DNA from: Bacteroidota bacterium | GTDB lineage: Bacteria; Bacteroidota; Bacteroidia; Flavobacteriales; Flavobacteriaceae | DNA length: 64,000 nucleotides | Assembly: GCA_027592025.1 (NCBI GenBank) | Contig: JAQCIQ010000004.1 | Span: forward strand, 1-64,000 | Reading direction: 5' to 3' | Shown: positions 14,633 through 24,147 of the stretch, one piece after another | How the letters are laid out: each line of letters begins with the position of its first letter | Numbering within the stretch: position 1 is the stretch's first letter | Notes under the pieces: model-generated | Told to the model about the DNA's origin: nothing | Databases searched by the model: none | What the model saw: the letters and a program-made list of their open reading frames with translations, nothing else | Position numbers and translations under genes: made by a program

Positions 14633-16549
14633 CTATTGCTTGACGATGATTTTTTCTGCTCGACCTTTATTCGTTTCAATAACCAATACAAGTTGTCCAG
14701 CAGAAATCCCGGACAAATCTATGTCATTGGAGCGTTTCAATTTCTTGAGAAATTGCCCTTGGGCATTGTAAAGGCTAACCGATTTGATCTTAATTCCAGG
14801 AGCGTCAACACGCAGGCTATTGAAGGTCGGATTGGGATAGACCCGCAATCCAGACTGCCATTGAGGATTGGACAAACCTAAGGTAACACTATTGCCATTT
14901 GAAATAAGATCCTTTTCGGGATCAAAAATAAGATCGGTCACTTCAAAATTAGTAGCCACAGTAAATGATTGCCCGCTTGTGGTGTGGTCCAGTAGAACAT
15001 CTTCCTGTGCACCATTGGCCCCTGTCATGCGGATTTTGACCCCAGCTTCGAAGAAAGCAACGGATTCGTGACTCTGAGTTTGATTCAATGTAATTACAAT
15101 TTCGTTAGTGCCATTAGCGGTCCATTGCAGGTCATAAGATGGGTAACCCTCGCGGTACAACCAATCTTGAAAAAATTCAGTCAAACTACTGCCATGGGCA
15201 GCTTCCATGATGGGGATAAAATCTACCGTTTTGGCATAGGCGTAAGCCAAATCGGGATGACTGAGGTAGGTTTGTACTCCTTGAAAAAAGGCTTCATCTC
15301 CCATTTTTTTACGCAACATGTGCAAAACCATCGACCCTTTGTTGTAGGACAATCTGGAACTGAAAATACGTCCCACATTGGTAGTATCAGCTTCGGCCAA
15401 GTAAACTGAACCGTCAGGTTGAGAAGTGATAGAGTTGATTTTGCTTACTTTCCATTCGAGATGTCCCTCAGGACCATCCAAATGTTCACTGACTAGGCCT
15501 GTTAAAAACGTTGCAAAACCCTCATTCAGCCAAATGTCCCTCCAACTGCCGCAGGTGACCTTATCGCCAAACCACTGGTGAGCCAATTCGTGAGCGATCA
15601 GCCCACGGCTAAATCCACCCATAAAAGATACTGTAGTATGTTCCATACCGCCTCCCCAGCCAAACTGTGCATGACCGTATTTTTCGTCTTCATAGGGATA
15701 GGGTTCAAACAGATCTATAAATAAATTCATGATATCCACGGTCACGGCGGTACTCGCCTGACTAGATTCCAATGATTCGGGATAGACGTAATTGATGATT
15801 TCGAAAGGATTGCCATTGTTCTCTACCGTATGGCTATAAACCGCATAATTGGTTACTGCAAAAGCGACCAAATAGGCCGGAATGGGATGTTGATGTCGGT
15901 AGTGAGTAGTCTTAAGACCGTTTGCTACTGTTTGGCCTTGTTCCATGCCATTGGAGACTGCGACGTATTCCTCCCCATCGGCATTGGTTACTGGAGTAGT
16001 AATTTTAACGTCTAAGAGGTCAATTTTATCGTTTAAGTCTTGTTTGCAAGGCCACCAACCTTTGGCCCCATAAGGCTCTGAAAGGGTCCAAACAATAGGA
16101 TCGTTGTTGTGCGTGGTTGCTTCATATGAGCCAAACCCAGAACTGATAGGATTGCCCGAATAGCTCACTGCAATTTCTCCAACCTCGTTGGCAGAAATGG
16201 TATTGGCAAAAGTGATGGTCAATTCATCGGTTAAATTCTGGTTAAAGGTCAATGCTGCGCCATTCATCATCACGCTACTCACAACCATATTATTGGATAA
16301 ATCAAAAGTAATTCCCGCCATATCAGATATTGCCCGAAAAGTGGTTGTTACCGTCCCTGCAATAGAAGAGTTTGCCGGATCGACTTGAATTTCTAACAGC
16401 TGGTGCTGAACGTCATAGTTGGCGGTGTTCGGGTTGATCAGTAGCTGCTTCATGGCAAGGGAACGCTCTGATTCCCATTGACTGAATTGATCTACTTCTT
16501 GCTGAGCAAACATAGAGACGGTAAAAAGTAAAAAAAGAAGATGCTTCAT
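14633..16549 (-). CDS. Secreted M1-family aminopeptidase with T9SS tail
   Basis: 638 aa from the ATG at 16549, chosen because it opens a clean signal peptide (MKHLLFLLFTVSMFAQQ); a longer frame upstream lacks one. Motifs: GGGMEH (299-304, substrate N-terminus binding), HELAH (320-324) and Glu343 in WLNEGFA, the zinc site. The last ~75 residues (VYPNPTFNSLRVD ... GRAEKIIVKQ) are a type A T9SS sorting domain, so the enzyme is exported by the gliding/secretion system and probably surface-bound or released. It would trim N-terminal residues from peptides for nutrition. Monocistronic, divergent from the SCO1-like gene. Confidence 0.93.
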   Translation of the reverse strand: MKHLLFLLFTVSMFAQQEVDQFSQWESERSLAMKQLLINPNTANYDVQHQLLEIQVDPANSSIAGTVTTTFRAISDMAGITFDLSNNMVVSSVMMNGAALTFNQNLTDELTITFANTISANEVGEIAVSYSGNPISSGFGSYEATTHNNDPIVWTLSEPYGAKGWWPCKQDLNDKIDLLDVKITTPVTNADGEEYVAVSNGMEQGQTVANGLKTTHYRHQHPIPAYLVAFAVTNYAVYSHTVENNGNPFEIINYVYPESLESSQASTAVTVDIMNLFIDLFEPYPYEDEKYGHAQFGWGGGMEHTTVSFMGGFSRGLIAHELAHQWFGDKVTCGSWRDIWLNEGFATFLTGLVSEHLDGPEGHLEWKVSKINSITSQPDGSVYLAEADTTNVGRIFSSRLSYNKGSMVLHMLRKKMGDEAFFQGVQTYLSHPDLAYAYAKTVDFIPIMEAAHGSSLTEFFQDWLYREGYPSYDLQWTANGTNEIVITLNQTQSHESVAFFEAGVKIRMTGANGAQEDVLLDHTTSGQSFTVATNFEVTDLIFDPEKDLISNGNSVTLGLSNPQWQSGLRVYPNPTFNSLRVDAPGIKIKSVSLYNAQGQFLKKLKRSNDIDLSGISAGQLVLVIETNKGRAEKIIVKQ

Positions 16550-16639
16550 AATATTAGGTCTTTTAAGGCCAACAGTGTGACGTTTGTGTTGTAATTTTGT
16601 GTGAAGATAATAAAATAACCCACCTCTAAAACAATTTAT

Positions 16640-17314
16640 ATGTGGCGATTCGTCAGGCAATACCGAACACTATGGCTCCTTCTCGGACCGCTGTCAATCG
16701 TTATTATTTTGCTGATCTACAGCATGCTCAACCCAGTTAAACGCTTGCCGATTTACCAACCTGCCATGGTCAACAAGGAATTGGTGGACAGTACCATTCA
16801 ACATCAAATCAACTATCACAAAATCGCGAATTTCAGTTTGACCAATCAAAATGGAGAAACCGTCACCGAAAAAACTTTTGAAAATAAAATATACGTCGCC
16901 GATTTCTTTTTCACCACCTGCCCAAGCATTTGCCCCATTATGACCAAAAATATGGCCGAGGTACAAGCCAGTATTCTAAACGATCCCGAGGTCATGTTGT
17001 TGTCACACACAGTGACTCCCGAAATAGATTCCGTCACACAATTGAGGGCCTACGCCAACCAAAAAGGGATTGTAGACCGCAAGTGGCAACTGGTCACTGG
17101 CGACAAAAAACAGATTTATGAGCTTGCACGGAAGTCCTATCTCGCGGTCAAAGAAGATGGCGACGGCGGACCTAACGACATGATCCACACTGAAAACTTT
17201 ATGCTCATTGATAAGGAAAAACGTATTCGAGGATTCTACGACGGCACTAAGAAGGAAGAAATCGAGCGATTACTCGACGATATAAAAATTCTTAAGGCGG
17301 CTTATTTAGACTGA
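16640..17314 (+). CDS. SCO1/SenC/PrrC copper chaperone
   Basis: 224 aa. One N-terminal membrane anchor (~11-30) is followed by a thioredoxin-fold domain. CPSICP gives the paired Cys of SCO proteins and the conserved His is in DMIHTENF, so all three copper ligands are present. SCO proteins deliver copper or reduce the Cu(A) site of cytochrome oxidase. It is followed after 45 nt by feoA on the same strand. The divergent neighbour is the M1 peptidase gene. No oxidase genes are in the window. Confidence 0.9.
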   Translation: MWRFVRQYRTLWLLLGPLSIVIILLIYSMLNPVKRLPIYQPAMVNKELVDSTIQHQINYHKIANFSLTNQNGETVTEKTFENKIYVADFFFTTCPSICPIMTKNMAEVQASILNDPEVMLLSHTVTPEIDSVTQLRAYANQKGIVDRKWQLVTGDKKQIYELARKSYLAVKEDGDGGPNDMIHTENFMLIDKEKRIRGFYDGTKKEEIERLLDDIKILKAAYLD

Positions 17315-17335
17315 TTCTTTTTGTCTAAATTTGCT

Positions 17336-17343
17336 TCTTTAAA
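17336..17343 (+). promoter_or_regulatory. -7 box TAAATTTG before feoA
   Basis: TAAATTTG ends 16 nt before the feoA ATG and fits the Bacteroidota -7 consensus. It would give the feo genes their own promoter. Confidence 0.55.
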
Positions 17344-17359
17344 ATCAATCTAAATAAGG

Positions 17360-17593
17360 ATGTCTACTATTGCAGACTTGAGGCTGGGCCAATCGGCTAC
17401 CATTATTGAATGTTCTTCGGAAGCCATTCCTTTCAAATTGTTGGAGATGGGCTGCCTGCCTGGAAACAGAGTAAAATTGCTGCAAGTCGCCCCGTTTTTA
17501 GACCCGCTTTATCTGAATATTGACGATGCGTTTGTGGCAATACGCCGAGATACCGCTGCGCTGATTTGTATAGAAATCGATACCGATGAGTAA
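17360..17593 (+). CDS. feoA: Ferrous iron transport protein FeoA
   Basis: 77 aa, the small SH3-like cytoplasmic partner of FeoB. Typical pattern: LRLGQSATIIE early, KLLEMGCLPGNRVKLLQVAPFLDPLY in the middle, VAIRRDTAALICIE at the end. The gene overlaps feoB by 8 nt, so the two are translationally linked. Confidence 0.93.
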   Translation: MSTIADLRLGQSATIIECSSEAIPFKLLEMGCLPGNRVKLLQVAPFLDPLYLNIDDAFVAIRRDTAALICIEIDTDE

Positions 17594-19673
17594 GCAAATC
17601 AACGTCGCTCTCATCGGGAATCCAAATACTGGAAAAACTTCAGTGTTCAACGCCTTGACTGGGTTAAATCAAAAGGTAGCGAACTATCCCGGTATTACCG
17701 TTGACAAAAAAGAAGGGGTCTGTAAGCTGTCCCATGTCCTCAAAGCTCATATACTAGATCTTCCGGGCACCTACAGTTTGAATGCATCCTCCTTGGACGA
17801 GAACATAGTCATTGAACTATTGCTCAACAAAAACAACAAGGATTTTCCTGATGTGGCAATCATTGTGAGTGATGTAGAAAATTTCAAAAGAAATTTGTTG
17901 CTGTTTACCCAAATCAAGGATTTAGAAATTCCCACCATTTTGGTCATCAACATGGCCGATCGGATGTCGGCAAAAGGCATTTCTCTCAATATTCCTTATT
18001 TGGAAGAGGCCCTAAAGACTAAAATTGCTTTAGTCAGTGCCCGAAAAAACACTGGAATTGCTTATCTAAAAACCCTTATTTCCAACTACAGAGAACTCTC
18101 ATTAGAACCTTGCCTCAACGCCTCGTCGATAGACCCTCCCTATTTCGATCAGTTACGCTCGGCCTTCCCCAATCAACAACTGTACAAACTCTGGCTGGTC
18201 ATCACACAAGATGTCAATTTTGGAAAAATCAATCGACAGGAAATGGATGTGGCTGTCTTCAAAACCAAGTCCAAATCGGACCTCAAACGACTGCAGCAAA
18301 AAGAAACCATCAAAAGATATCAGTTTATCAATAATGTGCTCAAACAGGGCCAGACCATTGACATCAGTAAAGCCAAAGACTTCAGAGCGACTCTTGACCG
18401 TTTAACGATGCACAAGTTTTGGGGCTATGCCATTTTCTTTGTCATCCTCTTATCGATTTTTCAAGCCATCTATGACTGGTCAAGTACGCCAATGGATTAT
18501 ATCGATGCTTCTTTCGCACAATTGTCCGAATGGACAAAGGCGACCTTACCTTCAGGAGTGTTCACGGACTTGCTGGCCGACGGAATCATTGCTGGGGTGG
18601 GAGGTATCGTCATTTTTATTCCTCAAATCGCCTTTTTGTTCTTATTCATTGCCATATTGGAAGAAAGCGGATACATGAGTCGTGTGGTGTTTCTCATGGA
18701 TCGAGTCATGAGGCGATTTGGTCTGAGCGGTAAAAGTGTTATTCCGCTGATATCGGGAACTGCATGCGCTATTCCAGCCATCATGGCCACTCGAAATATC
18801 GAAAATTGGAAAGAGCGTTTAATTACAATTTTAGTTACCCCTTTCATCACCTGTTCGGCGCGTTTGCCTGTGTATCTGATCATCATTTCACTGGTGATTC
18901 CTCAAGGCAGATTTCTAGGATTGAGCTATCAAGCTCTTACCCTCATGCTGCTCTATCTCATTGGGTTTGGGATGGCCATTCTCTCAGCGGCAACTTTAAA
19001 TCGTCTTCTAAAATTCCGTTCAAAATCTTTTTTTGTGGTTGAAATGCCTTCTTTTAAGGTGCCGATGTTCAAAAATGTGGCCATTACAGTCTTGGAAAAA
19101 ACAAGAACTTTTGTTTTTGAAGCTGGTAAAATCATCCTCGCGATTTCTGTTCTGATTTGGGTTTTGGCCTCAAACGGCCCAGGTGATTCATTTAAGAATG
19201 CCTCATCTATTGTCCAACAAGAGAATGTGGATTTGGATTCTGATCAAGTCGATCAAAAAATTGCGGCCTACAAACTGGAACATTCTTACATTGGACTCAT
19301 TGGCAAATCCATAGAACCTTTGATACGCCCATTGGGTTATGATTGGAAAATTGGTATAGGATTGGTTACATCATTTGCAGCCCGGGAAGTATTTGTTGGA
19401 ACTCTAGCAACAATTTACAGTGTCGGTGGTAACAATCCCGACACCCTAAAACAAAAGATGTCGGCCGAAAAAAGAGCAGATGGCAGCGCGGTGTTTTCTC
19501 TTGCCAGCGGTATTTCTCTATTACTTTTCTATGCTTTTGCCATGCAGTGCATGAGCACGTTGGCGGTGGTGAGGCGCGAAACCAATTCATGGAAGTGGCC
19601 TATAATTCAATTGTTTGGTATGACATTTATCGCCTACGTTATTTCTTTAATCGCTTTTCAACTCATCCAATAA
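17586..19673 (+). CDS. feoB: Ferrous iron transporter FeoB
   Basis: 695 aa, full length. The N-terminal G domain has GNPNTGKT (11-18), the switch DLPGTYS and the base-recognition NMAD. A helical spacer domain follows, then two Gate regions with conserved Cys motifs (GTACAIPAIMATR, TPFITCSARLPVY). It imports Fe(II) across the inner membrane. Organised as feoA-feoB-Cys-rich small protein, with a ZIP transporter convergent downstream. Iron control is likely but no Fur box is evident. Confidence 0.96.
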   Translation: MSKQINVALIGNPNTGKTSVFNALTGLNQKVANYPGITVDKKEGVCKLSHVLKAHILDLPGTYSLNASSLDENIVIELLLNKNNKDFPDVAIIVSDVENFKRNLLLFTQIKDLEIPTILVINMADRMSAKGISLNIPYLEEALKTKIALVSARKNTGIAYLKTLISNYRELSLEPCLNASSIDPPYFDQLRSAFPNQQLYKLWLVITQDVNFGKINRQEMDVAVFKTKSKSDLKRLQQKETIKRYQFINNVLKQGQTIDISKAKDFRATLDRLTMHKFWGYAIFFVILLSIFQAIYDWSSTPMDYIDASFAQLSEWTKATLPSGVFTDLLADGIIAGVGGIVIFIPQIAFLFLFIAILEESGYMSRVVFLMDRVMRRFGLSGKSVIPLISGTACAIPAIMATRNIENWKERLITILVTPFITCSARLPVYLIIISLVIPQGRFLGLSYQALTLMLLYLIGFGMAILSAATLNRLLKFRSKSFFVVEMPSFKVPMFKNVAITVLEKTRTFVFEAGKIILAISVLIWVLASNGPGDSFKNASSIVQQENVDLDSDQVDQKIAAYKLEHSYIGLIGKSIEPLIRPLGYDWKIGIGLVTSFAAREVFVGTLATIYSVGGNNPDTLKQKMSAEKRADGSAVFSLASGISLLLFYAFAMQCMSTLAVVRRETNSWKWPIIQLFGMTFIAYVISLIAFQLIQ

Positions 19674-19682
19674 GACCCAACA

Positions 19683-19811
19683 ATGACTCCTTTGGTTCAA
19701 TACATTTTAACAGGAATAGCGGTCTTTATTGCGGTAGGGTTTTTGCTTCGCAAATTCTTTCCGAAGAAGTCAAAAAAGGCCTGCGGAAGCGATGATTGTG
19801 GGTGTCACTAA
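19683..19811 (+). CDS. FeoB-associated Cys-rich membrane protein
   Basis: 42 aa. One membrane helix (YILTGIAVFIAVGFLL), a basic stretch (RKFFPKKSKKA), then CGSDDCGCH at the C-terminus. It starts 9 nt after the feoB stop. Small proteins of this layout follow feoB in many bacteria and probably take the place of FeoC, binding iron or an Fe-S cluster. Confidence 0.8.
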   Translation: MTPLVQYILTGIAVFIAVGFLLRKFFPKKSKKACGSDDCGCH

Positions 19812-19813
19812 TC

Positions 19814-20629
19814 CTAGCCCAAGGCCACATCCAGTGTCATCATGACAATAAAGCCCCCAATAAATCCTAGGGTGGCAACGTCTGTGTATTTGTCCTGCTG
19901 CGTTTCGGGGATGACTTCTTCAACTACAACGAAAATCATGGCTCCAGCGGCGAAGGCCAATGCATAAGGTAAAATAGGCGTGAAAAAAGTCACAGCCATG
20001 GCGCCCACAACTGCTGCTATAGGCTCGACTAAGGCTGATGCCTGACCGTATATAAAACTCTTGCGTCGACTCAAACCATGTCTGCGAAGTGGCATAGAAA
20101 CGGCAATACCTTCTGGAAAATTCTGAATGCCTATTCCAATAGCTAAAACGACCGCTCCAGCAATTGACGCTTCGGGCAATCCTGCAGCTACTCCACCAAA
20201 AAGAACCCCTACCGCTAATCCTTCTGGGATGTTGTGCAGTGTAATGGCCAAAACCAACAGAGTAGTTCTTTGCCAAGGTGTTTTAATCCCTTCACTTTCT
20301 TTGAAGTTGATGTGAACGTGAGGCAAAACCTTATCTAAACCATAGATAAACAAGGCGCCGAAAGCAAAACCAATGGCTGCCGGCATTACTTTGACAAACC
20401 CTTCTCCTGGGCTCATTTCTATCCCAGGAGCAAGCAAGCTCCAGAAGCTAGCGGCTACCATCACACCACCGGTAAATCCTAACATTCCATCGAGTACGGC
20501 TCTGTTCATGGTTTTGACCATAAAAACTAAAGAAGCTCCCAAAGCAGTCATGGCCCAAGTAAAAACGGTAGCAAGAAATGCCCCCAAAACCGGGTCTATG
20601 CTCTCAAAAAAAGCAAATACGTAATCCAT
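19814..20629 (-). CDS. ZIP-family divalent metal transporter
   Basis: 271 aa with about eight membrane segments. The metal-site motifs HNIPEGLAVG (TM4) and NFPEGIAVS (TM5) are clear, with Asn in the TM5 motif where many ZIPs have His. It would import zinc or another divalent metal. The start is taken at the ATG 20629 because the longer TTG start lies inside a promoter box. It converges on the feo genes with a 2-nt gap. Confidence 0.88.
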   Translation of the reverse strand: MDYVFAFFESIDPVLGAFLATVFTWAMTALGASLVFMVKTMNRAVLDGMLGFTGGVMVAASFWSLLAPGIEMSPGEGFVKVMPAAIGFAFGALFIYGLDKVLPHVHINFKESEGIKTPWQRTTLLVLAITLHNIPEGLAVGVLFGGVAAGLPEASIAGAVVLAIGIGIQNFPEGIAVSMPLRRHGLSRRKSFIYGQASALVEPIAAVVGAMAVTFFTPILPYALAFAAGAMIFVVVEEVIPETQQDKYTDVATLGFIGGFIVMMTLDVALG

Positions 20630-20650
20630 AACTTGACTAATTTTAATCCA

Positions 20651-20658
20651 CAAATTTA
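20651..20658 (-). promoter_or_regulatory. -7 box TAAATTTG before the ZIP gene
   Basis: TAAATTTG on the minus strand, 21 nt upstream of the ATG at 20629; it decides the start codon choice. Confidence 0.55.
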
Positions 20659-20714
20659 ACTAAAATCTACAAATACTAGGTGAGGTAAATATTCTAATTT
20701 CAAGGAGAAATCCT

Positions 20715-20722
20715 TACCTTTG
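20715..20722 (+). promoter_or_regulatory. -7 box TACCTTTG before the bacilliredoxin gene
   Basis: TACCTTTG, 20 nt upstream of the ATG at 20743. Confidence 0.5.
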
Positions 20723-20742
20723 TAATTCAAAAAACAAATCTT

Positions 20743-21153
20743 ATGTATCCACCCGAACTTGTACAGCCCATGCGCGACGAACTTACCATGGTAGGTTTTG
20801 AACAAATTTCTGACGCTGACCGTGTAGAAGCGGCCATATCGCAATCTGGAACCACCTTGGTTGTTGTCAATTCGGTTTGTGGCTGCGCTGCTGCCAACGC
20901 CCGTCCGGGAGCCCGAATGTCATTGGCCAACGTCAAAAGACCTGATCATTTGGTCACAGTATTTGCTGGCGTTGATCAAGAAGCTACTTCTCGAGCTCGT
21001 GAATTGATGGTTCCATTTCCTCCTAGCTCACCCTGTATGGCACTATTCAAAGACGGCGAATTGGTTCACATGTTGGAAAGACATCATATTGAAGGTCGTC
21101 CTGCTCAATTGATTGCGGAAAATTTGATAAACGCTTACAACAGCTATTGCTAA
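20743..21153 (+). CDS. BrxA/BrxB-family bacilliredoxin
   Basis: 136 aa, typical length. The thioredoxin-like fold carries the CGC active site in NSVCGCAAANARPGARM, as in YphP/YqiW. In bacteria using bacillithiol these proteins remove the thiol from oxidised protein cysteines; Bacteroidota are known to carry homologues. Followed by an acyltransferase gene 13 nt downstream on the same strand, probably co-transcribed. Confidence 0.92.
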   Translation: MYPPELVQPMRDELTMVGFEQISDADRVEAAISQSGTTLVVVNSVCGCAAANARPGARMSLANVKRPDHLVTVFAGVDQEATSRARELMVPFPPSSPCMALFKDGELVHMLERHHIEGRPAQLIAENLINAYNSYC

Positions 21154-21166
21154 AACTCCAGTTGTT

Positions 21167-21904
21167 TTGAAGCATTTGCTGTCTTATCCTCTATCGATAG
21201 TTTTCTATTTCTTTTTTGTCATATCCTTATTGGTTTTTCACCCCATTCAATGGATCGCGTTAAACGGTTTTGGCTATAAGGCTCATAAAAAATCTGTTGA
21301 GATTCTTCAAATATTATTGATTGGATATTTAGGCTTTTTGGGGAGTCGGGTCAAAATGATCAACCTTAAAAAATTGCCCACAGACAGACCTCTCATCATA
21401 GTGGCTAACCACCAAAGCATGTTTGATATTCCTCCAATCATTTATTTTTTCAGGAAACATCACCCCAAATTTGTTGGCAAAGCATCCTTGGGCAAGGGAA
21501 TCCCTTCAGTAAGTTACAATTTGAAACACGGCGGATCGGTTTTGATCAATCGAAGTCATGCCAAATCAGCTCTCGAAATGATTAAAAAATTCGGAGATTA
21601 CATTCAAAAGAACAACTATGCCGCTGTTATTTTTCCCGAAGGCACCAGAAGCACTAATGGAGATCCCAAACCTTTTAAAATCAGTGGCCTTAAATCTTTA
21701 TTTGAAAACATTCCCAATGCCTTGGTAGTCCCTGTTACTATTAATAATACCTGGAAAATTACTGGGAAAGGTCATTTTCCATTAGGTATTGGAGCGCAAA
21801 TTAGTTTTTTAATTCATCCAGCCGTCGAAATAGGAAACAACGATCACGAGACTTTGATCTCGCAAATAGAATCCACCATCAGTTCAGAGGTGATATTAGG
21901 TTAG
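21167..21904 (+). CDS. 1-acylglycerol-3-phosphate acyltransferase (PlsC family)
   Basis: 245 aa from a TTG start; no in-frame ATG occurs until just before motif 1, and the family length fits the TTG. Motif NHQSMFD (HX4D, ~79-85) is the catalytic pair, and FPEGTRST binds the phosphate. An N-terminal hydrophobic segment anchors it to the inner membrane, where it would make phosphatidic acid. It overlaps the convergent crotonase gene by 4 nt. A second PlsC-like gene is at 49766-50506. Confidence 0.88.
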   Translation: MKHLLSYPLSIVFYFFFVISLLVFHPIQWIALNGFGYKAHKKSVEILQILLIGYLGFLGSRVKMINLKKLPTDRPLIIVANHQSMFDIPPIIYFFRKHHPKFVGKASLGKGIPSVSYNLKHGGSVLINRSHAKSALEMIKKFGDYIQKNNYAAVIFPEGTRSTNGDPKPFKISGLKSLFENIPNALVVPVTINNTWKITGKGHFPLGIGAQISFLIHPAVEIGNNDHETLISQIESTISSEVILG

Positions 21905-22683
21905 CGCCCTGGAAAATTAGCCCGTCTCTTATTGATAAAGGCATTGGTCCCCTCCTTGAAGTCCTCTGTGTCAAAACATTGACTGAACTCATCCATTTCG
22001 ACCTGATAACCATTTACCCCGTCTTGACTGTTGGCGTTGATGGCCTTTATGGCAGCAGTAATAGCAAGACTGGAATTTCCCATCATTTTTTCTGCGATCG
22101 AATGGCATAAAAGTATCAGACCTTCTTGCTCCACGACGTGATTGACAAGACCCATAGACAATGCCTTCTGAGCATCTACCATTCCACCAGTCATGATCAT
22201 TTCGAAAGCTCTTCCTTTGCCAACTAATTGAGGCAAGCGTTGTGTGCCGCCGTACCCAGGAATAACGCCAAGAGAAACTTCGGGTAAGGCCATTTTGGCG
22301 TTACTGGACGCCACCCTAATATGGCAAGCCATGGCCAGCTCAAGACCTCCGCCCAAACAAAACCCATTAATGGCGGCTATGACAGGCTTATTGGAATGCT
22401 CTATTAAATCACACAACTCCGTGTGACCACGCTGGGCCAATCCTCTTGCCTGAGCGACGGTAAAATTGGAGAACTCTTTGATGTCGGCTCCTGCGACAAA
22501 CGCTTTGTCCCCGCTTCCAGTAATGATGATTACTTTACAGTCAGGGTCTTTCTGAGCGGCCGAAATAGCTCTGTTGAGATCCATAACTGTATCGTAGTTC
22601 AAGGCGTTGAGCTTGTCTGGTCGATTGATTGTAATTATTGATATGCCTTGGACGGTTTGGTAAAGAAGGTTGTCAAATGTCAT
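21901..22683 (-). CDS. Enoyl-CoA hydratase (crotonase family)
   Basis: 260 aa, family length. The oxyanion-hole strand AFVAGADIKEF and both catalytic glutamates (GGGLELAMACH and ALPEVSLGVIPGYGG) are present, so a true hydratase is likely, acting in fatty acid or amino acid breakdown. It is the last gene of a minus-strand run that starts with the AraC regulator; 3 nt separate it from the sensor kinase gene. Confidence 0.93.
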   Translation of the reverse strand: MTFDNLLYQTVQGISIITINRPDKLNALNYDTVMDLNRAISAAQKDPDCKVIIITGSGDKAFVAGADIKEFSNFTVAQARGLAQRGHTELCDLIEHSNKPVIAAINGFCLGGGLELAMACHIRVASSNAKMALPEVSLGVIPGYGGTQRLPQLVGKGRAFEMIMTGGMVDAQKALSMGLVNHVVEQEGLILLCHSIAEKMMGNSSLAITAAIKAINANSQDGVNGYQVEMDEFSQCFDTEDFKEGTNAFINKRRANFPGR

Positions 22684-22686
22684 CTG

Positions 22687-24147
22687 TTAGTTTTTAGAAA
22701 ATTCAATATAAAATGTTGTGCTAAACGAGGGGATACTCTCAAAAAAAATGCGCCCGCCATAACTGTCGAGTATAGTTTTTACAATAGGGAGCCCAAGACC
22801 CATGCCACTGCTTTTGGTCGTGAATTTAGGTTCGAAAATCTTTTTTTGATTCTCAACGGCAATTCCTAATCCGTTGTCCTTAACCCCAATTTTAACCATG
22901 CTTTCTGTTTCGGTCACCGTCACAACAATGATAGGGCTTTTTCCCTTCGGTACAGATTGAATGGCATTCTTAATTAAATTGGTCATGATCCGAATCAACT
23001 GAGTGCGGTCGAAATTAGCGTACACTTGTTGATCTGGAATTTTAAGAGAAATCTTTATTTCTGCAAACAACTCAATTGCCGACTTGACCACCTCACCAAC
23101 GTTCAATTGTTCCTTTTTAGGTTCAGGAAGGTCCGCAAAACTAGAAAAGGCCGAGGCAATAGCATTGAGGGTGTCTATTTGCTCCAACATCGACTGACAA
23201 AAATCCTTCAACTGTTGATCGGCCAAAGGGTTTTCACGTTTGAAGGTTGCTGCAAAACTCTGCAAGTTAAGCCGCATAGGAGTGAGAGGGTTTTTGATTT
23301 CATGGGCTACCTGTTTGGCCATTTCTCTCCATGCCTGCTCGCGCTCCGAAGCTGCCAATTTAACCGCACTTTCTTCCAACTCGTCAATCATATTGTTGTA
23401 AGACTCCACGAGTTCAAACAACTCTTGCCCTGCGCCGATAGGATCGATTTTTAGATTGCGTTTTTCCAGACGGGTTTCTTTCATTTTCTGAGTGATGTTC
23501 ATCAAAGAGCGCGTGATGAACCTTGAAACGAAGAATGCAAAGGTGATAGCCACAAACAGTAAAATCAAATAAGCCAACCCCAACCTGATCAAAAACTCTC
23601 TCAGTTCGGCGTCGTTAAGTGAATCGTCATCAAAATAGGGCACATACAAAATTCCTATGGGTTCACTTTGTTCATTTTTCAATAACAAGTACGATGATCT
23701 GGTGACTGAATCATCTCCGTCTTCCATAGTAACTATGCGATTTTCACTTGACTGTTTGAGCCCATTAATTACATCCTGCGGAATGTCTTTCAAATGGCCT
23801 TCTTCGTTTTCACACGCATCTGTGCACAACAACAGATGTCCATCCAAACTGTATAGGCTCACTGCAATATTTTGAATGTCTGCTATTTCAAACAATTTCT
23901 GGTCAAAAATCTTAGCGATGTTTTGTGAAGTTGCAGGAATTTCTGCCTGATCAAGTGAATAATCTATACTCGCAAGCAACTGGCTTTCCTTTCTTTCCAA
24001 TCGCTCTTCGTGATAGTCTATGGCTTGTTCGTTGTATTGATAAATGGTAACCAAGGCGATGAGAAAAAATGCCACTACCACCAAAGCAATCATGAACACA
24101 AAAATTCGCGATCGCAAGGAACGGATATGAGATTTTCCTGAAACCAT
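22687..24147 (-). CDS. Membrane sensor histidine kinase, NtrY-like
   Basis: 486 aa. Two membrane segments (~15-37 and ~187-210) flank a ~150-residue periplasmic sensor part. A HAMP-like linker follows, then HisKA with VAHEIKNPLTPMRLNL, and an ATPase domain with NLIKNAIQSVP (N box), KDNGLGI (G1) and SSGMGLGLPIV (G2). It is complete, but no response regulator lies beside it. Its start overlaps the hemJ stop by one base, tying it to the heme run; the signal is unknown. Confidence 0.92.
   Translation of the reverse strand: MVSGKSHIRSLRSRIFVFMIALVVVAFFLIALVTIYQYNEQAIDYHEERLERKESQLLASIDYSLDQAEIPATSQNIAKIFDQKLFEIADIQNIAVSLYSLDGHLLLCTDACENEEGHLKDIPQDVINGLKQSSENRIVTMEDGDDSVTRSSYLLLKNEQSEPIGILYVPYFDDDSLNDAELREFLIRLGLAYLILLFVAITFAFFVSRFITRSLMNITQKMKETRLEKRNLKIDPIGAGQELFELVESYNNMIDELEESAVKLAASEREQAWREMAKQVAHEIKNPLTPMRLNLQSFAATFKRENPLADQQLKDFCQSMLEQIDTLNAIASAFSSFADLPEPKKEQLNVGEVVKSAIELFAEIKISLKIPDQQVYANFDRTQLIRIMTNLIKNAIQSVPKGKSPIIVVTVTETESMVKIGVKDNGLGIAVENQKKIFEPKFTTKSSGMGLGLPIVKTILDSYGGRIFFESIPSFSTTFYIEFSKN

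Noticed and set aside
13257-19590. Many short open frames opposite rseP, the M1 peptidase and feoB
   Set aside because: They are antisense or out-of-frame shadows of well-supported genes without family similarity.
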